This document shows, piece by piece, positions 7,801-8,106 of a stretch of DNA of 8,106 nt; positions within the stretch are counted from its first letter, which is position 1; the number at the start of each line of letters is the position of its first letter. The notes under the pieces are model-generated. The model was not told where the DNA came from and did not search any database. It worked only from the letters and a program-made list of their open reading frames with translations. Made by a program: the position numbers and the translations under genes. Source of the DNA: an uncultured Megasphaera sp. (GTDB lineage Bacteria > Bacillota > Negativicutes > Veillonellales > Megasphaeraceae). The DNA is taken from positions 1 to 8,106 of the forward strand of contig URLP01000080.1 in assembly GCA_900548635.1 (NCBI GenBank), read 5' to 3'.

Positions 7801-8106
7801 AGCGTCGGGCTGGGAACCGCTTCGGCCGCTTTGCGCAGAGCTTCCGGCGAGACGCAGAAAGAACGGCATTCGCCTAAGAAGCGGTCTGCAGTCTCTGCAA
7901 AATTCGGCTGCCGCGCCGCCGTCTGGAGGACGGAGAAATCCTTCTCCCCTTTATGCAGGAGGCGCTGCAGGATGATCTTGCGGGCCAGTTCTGACAGCGA
8001 TGCATGCTCCAGGCCCCGTTCCTGGAATACTTTGTAAGCCAGACGGGAAAAACCGACGACTTCGATGCCTAAAAAGCCGCGCCCGGCCATACTTTCAGCC
8101 AGCCGC
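4836..8106 (-). CDS. addB: AddB, ATP-dependent helicase/nuclease subunit B (5' end outside window)
   Basis: AddB is the second subunit of the AddAB helicase-nuclease, which resects double-strand DNA breaks in the cytoplasm and prepares a 3' end for RecA. The frame stays open to the window edge; the residues RLAES precede the first visible ATG (8090), so that ATG is internal. Compared with Bacillus AddB as I recall it, about 50 N-terminal residues including the Walker A loop are missing. Numbering from that Met: conserved FSRLA at 14-18, a motif VI-like segment LAATRASE near 577-584, and the RecB-type nuclease domain from about 705. The nuclease site shows H751, D865 (GQIDRID), D882-Y-K884 and Q902 in LQLLTY. 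Four cysteines fit the [4Fe-4S] staple of AddB: C721 (YRSCPF), then C1038, C1041 and C1047 (CxxCx5C). The nuclease and cluster residues therefore look intact. The acidic C-terminus overlaps the start of addA by 14 bases. Visible length is 1089 residues. The identification is secure; only the start is unseen. Confidence 0.97.
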   Translation of the reverse strand, partial: RLAESMAGRGFLGIEVVGFSRLAYKVFQERGLEHASLSELARKIILQRLLHKGEKDFSVLQTAARQPNFAETADRFLGECRSFCVSPEALRKAAEAVPSPTLAHKLEDIARLYEGYQDFLADHFGSADDTMTLLAREVGHYTELQGAHVWVDGFQWFTPQQLEILRQMEKAAAKITITLTLDGSRLQQQRRETALFHRAYEVYRDLKQLFPHLETVNVPEEPAGPLTAFRDGFFQTVPQGRQEPVAALAVWECPDRDGEIDAVARKITALCRQGYRWRDFLVLARTSDLYHDRVERIFRRWGIPCFSDYRRPMTSHPAAEAITALLGVFRSRWSHESLFRLLKTDLFPIGRHDIDDLENYCLAYGIQGRHWLSGSEWTYGRRQDRTDFYDEAEEAHLQRINAIRAKVRDILLPCWQDAQATHSLREWCTLLYRWLCQLGVPAALRRWQDEEEAEGLTEEGKEHEQVWKRIGSFLNEVVSLCGDDETDLDEFASIVEDGLANLKFSLIPPTLDHVTLTAVERGYTMQAKVVFLCGVNDGIFPQHSSEEGLFSDKERHRLADLGIVLAPGSRFRSFQERFLFYLAATRASERFILSYVVADDDGSALEKASWIHQLCDKGYVTDISRKEVKVRPGEEADYLLSLPAALDYLPSHLRPAADGEPVDDIWWALYDWAWQHGWRSQAVRPVQGLFHTNLPVTLPENLVRRLFASDGTLRGSVTKFEQYRSCPFAYFSRYGLGLEERPRYQFAAPDLGMLVHGALRIIGEKLLREKKQWHDIPDEDVPAVCRQATDELAPQVQHDILMSNAYFAQIKERLIQTLTRTVRRLSAFSAVSDFHMEGLEKAFGRPGSPWEALHFTLKNGLNVVVTGQIDRIDTLRQGDRKYVVIIDYKSGRKQLDISQIFTGLELQLLTYMFVALMNIGGDAIPAAVLYCYVRNDKVSLEYRVSDDDKKKLYDAKSKLTGFYLDDGKVMQELDTSMQGFSEFLNLRLKKDGSLSDSSHSVYSEAGWSHLLDWAARQIQQIAGHIGDGDISIQPLLMGRRAPCTYCPYRPVCRFDTSVRGNTYEVGGREDKEEMIRKIFDQGGDEDDLD
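4858..4864 (-). promoter_or_regulatory. Ribosome binding site of addA, inside addB
   Basis: AAGGAGG on the minus strand lies 8 bases before the ATG at 4849 and decides the addA start. It lies within the last codons of addB, encoding the Gly-Gly of its C-terminal tail. Ribosomes finishing addB would pass over it, which suggests translational coupling of the two AddAB subunits. Confidence 0.85.

Noticed and set aside
8088..8090. ATG at 8090 as the start of addB
   Set aside because: The frame stays open upstream to the window edge with residues RLAES, and the protein from this Met would lack the N-terminal Walker A region expected in AddB. The real start lies outside the window.

Overview
This window holds one tightly packed four-gene cluster, entirely on the minus strand and read from high to low coordinates: addB (5' end missing), addA, sdaAB and sdaAA (3' end missing). 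Almost every base is coding. The two gaps are 12 and 10 bases, and addB and addA overlap by 14 bases. I see no RNA gene, mobile element, CRISPR array or stretch of more than 300 bases without a gene.

The organism is most likely a GC-rich member of the Firmicutes/Bacillota. The AddAB type of recombination nuclease and the two-subunit iron-sulfur serine dehydratase with an ACT domain on the beta subunit both fit that phylum. Strong consensus Shine-Dalgarno sequences (AAGGAGG or AGGAGGT) fit too. The high GC content and GC-ending codons are compatible with an anaerobic gut-type lineage such as the Negativicutes, but that placement is inference and cannot be settled from these genes by eye.

Layout: positions 8106-4836 encode AddB without about its first 50 residues. 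Positions 4849-1217 encode complete AddA. Together they form the helicase-nuclease that resects double-strand breaks for RecA-dependent repair. Positions 1204-545 encode the beta subunit (SdaAB) and 534-1 the first 178 residues of the alpha subunit (SdaAA) of L-serine dehydratase, which converts serine to pyruvate and ammonia. The Shine-Dalgarno sequence of addA lies inside addB, and those of sdaAB and sdaAA start within the stop codon of the preceding gene. The whole set therefore looks like one transcript with translational coupling, although the two halves have unrelated jobs.

I found no convincing novel system. The points worth a second look are the repair/serine-catabolism operon arrangement, a small hairpin flush against the sdaAB ribosome binding site, and the start-codon choice for addA.
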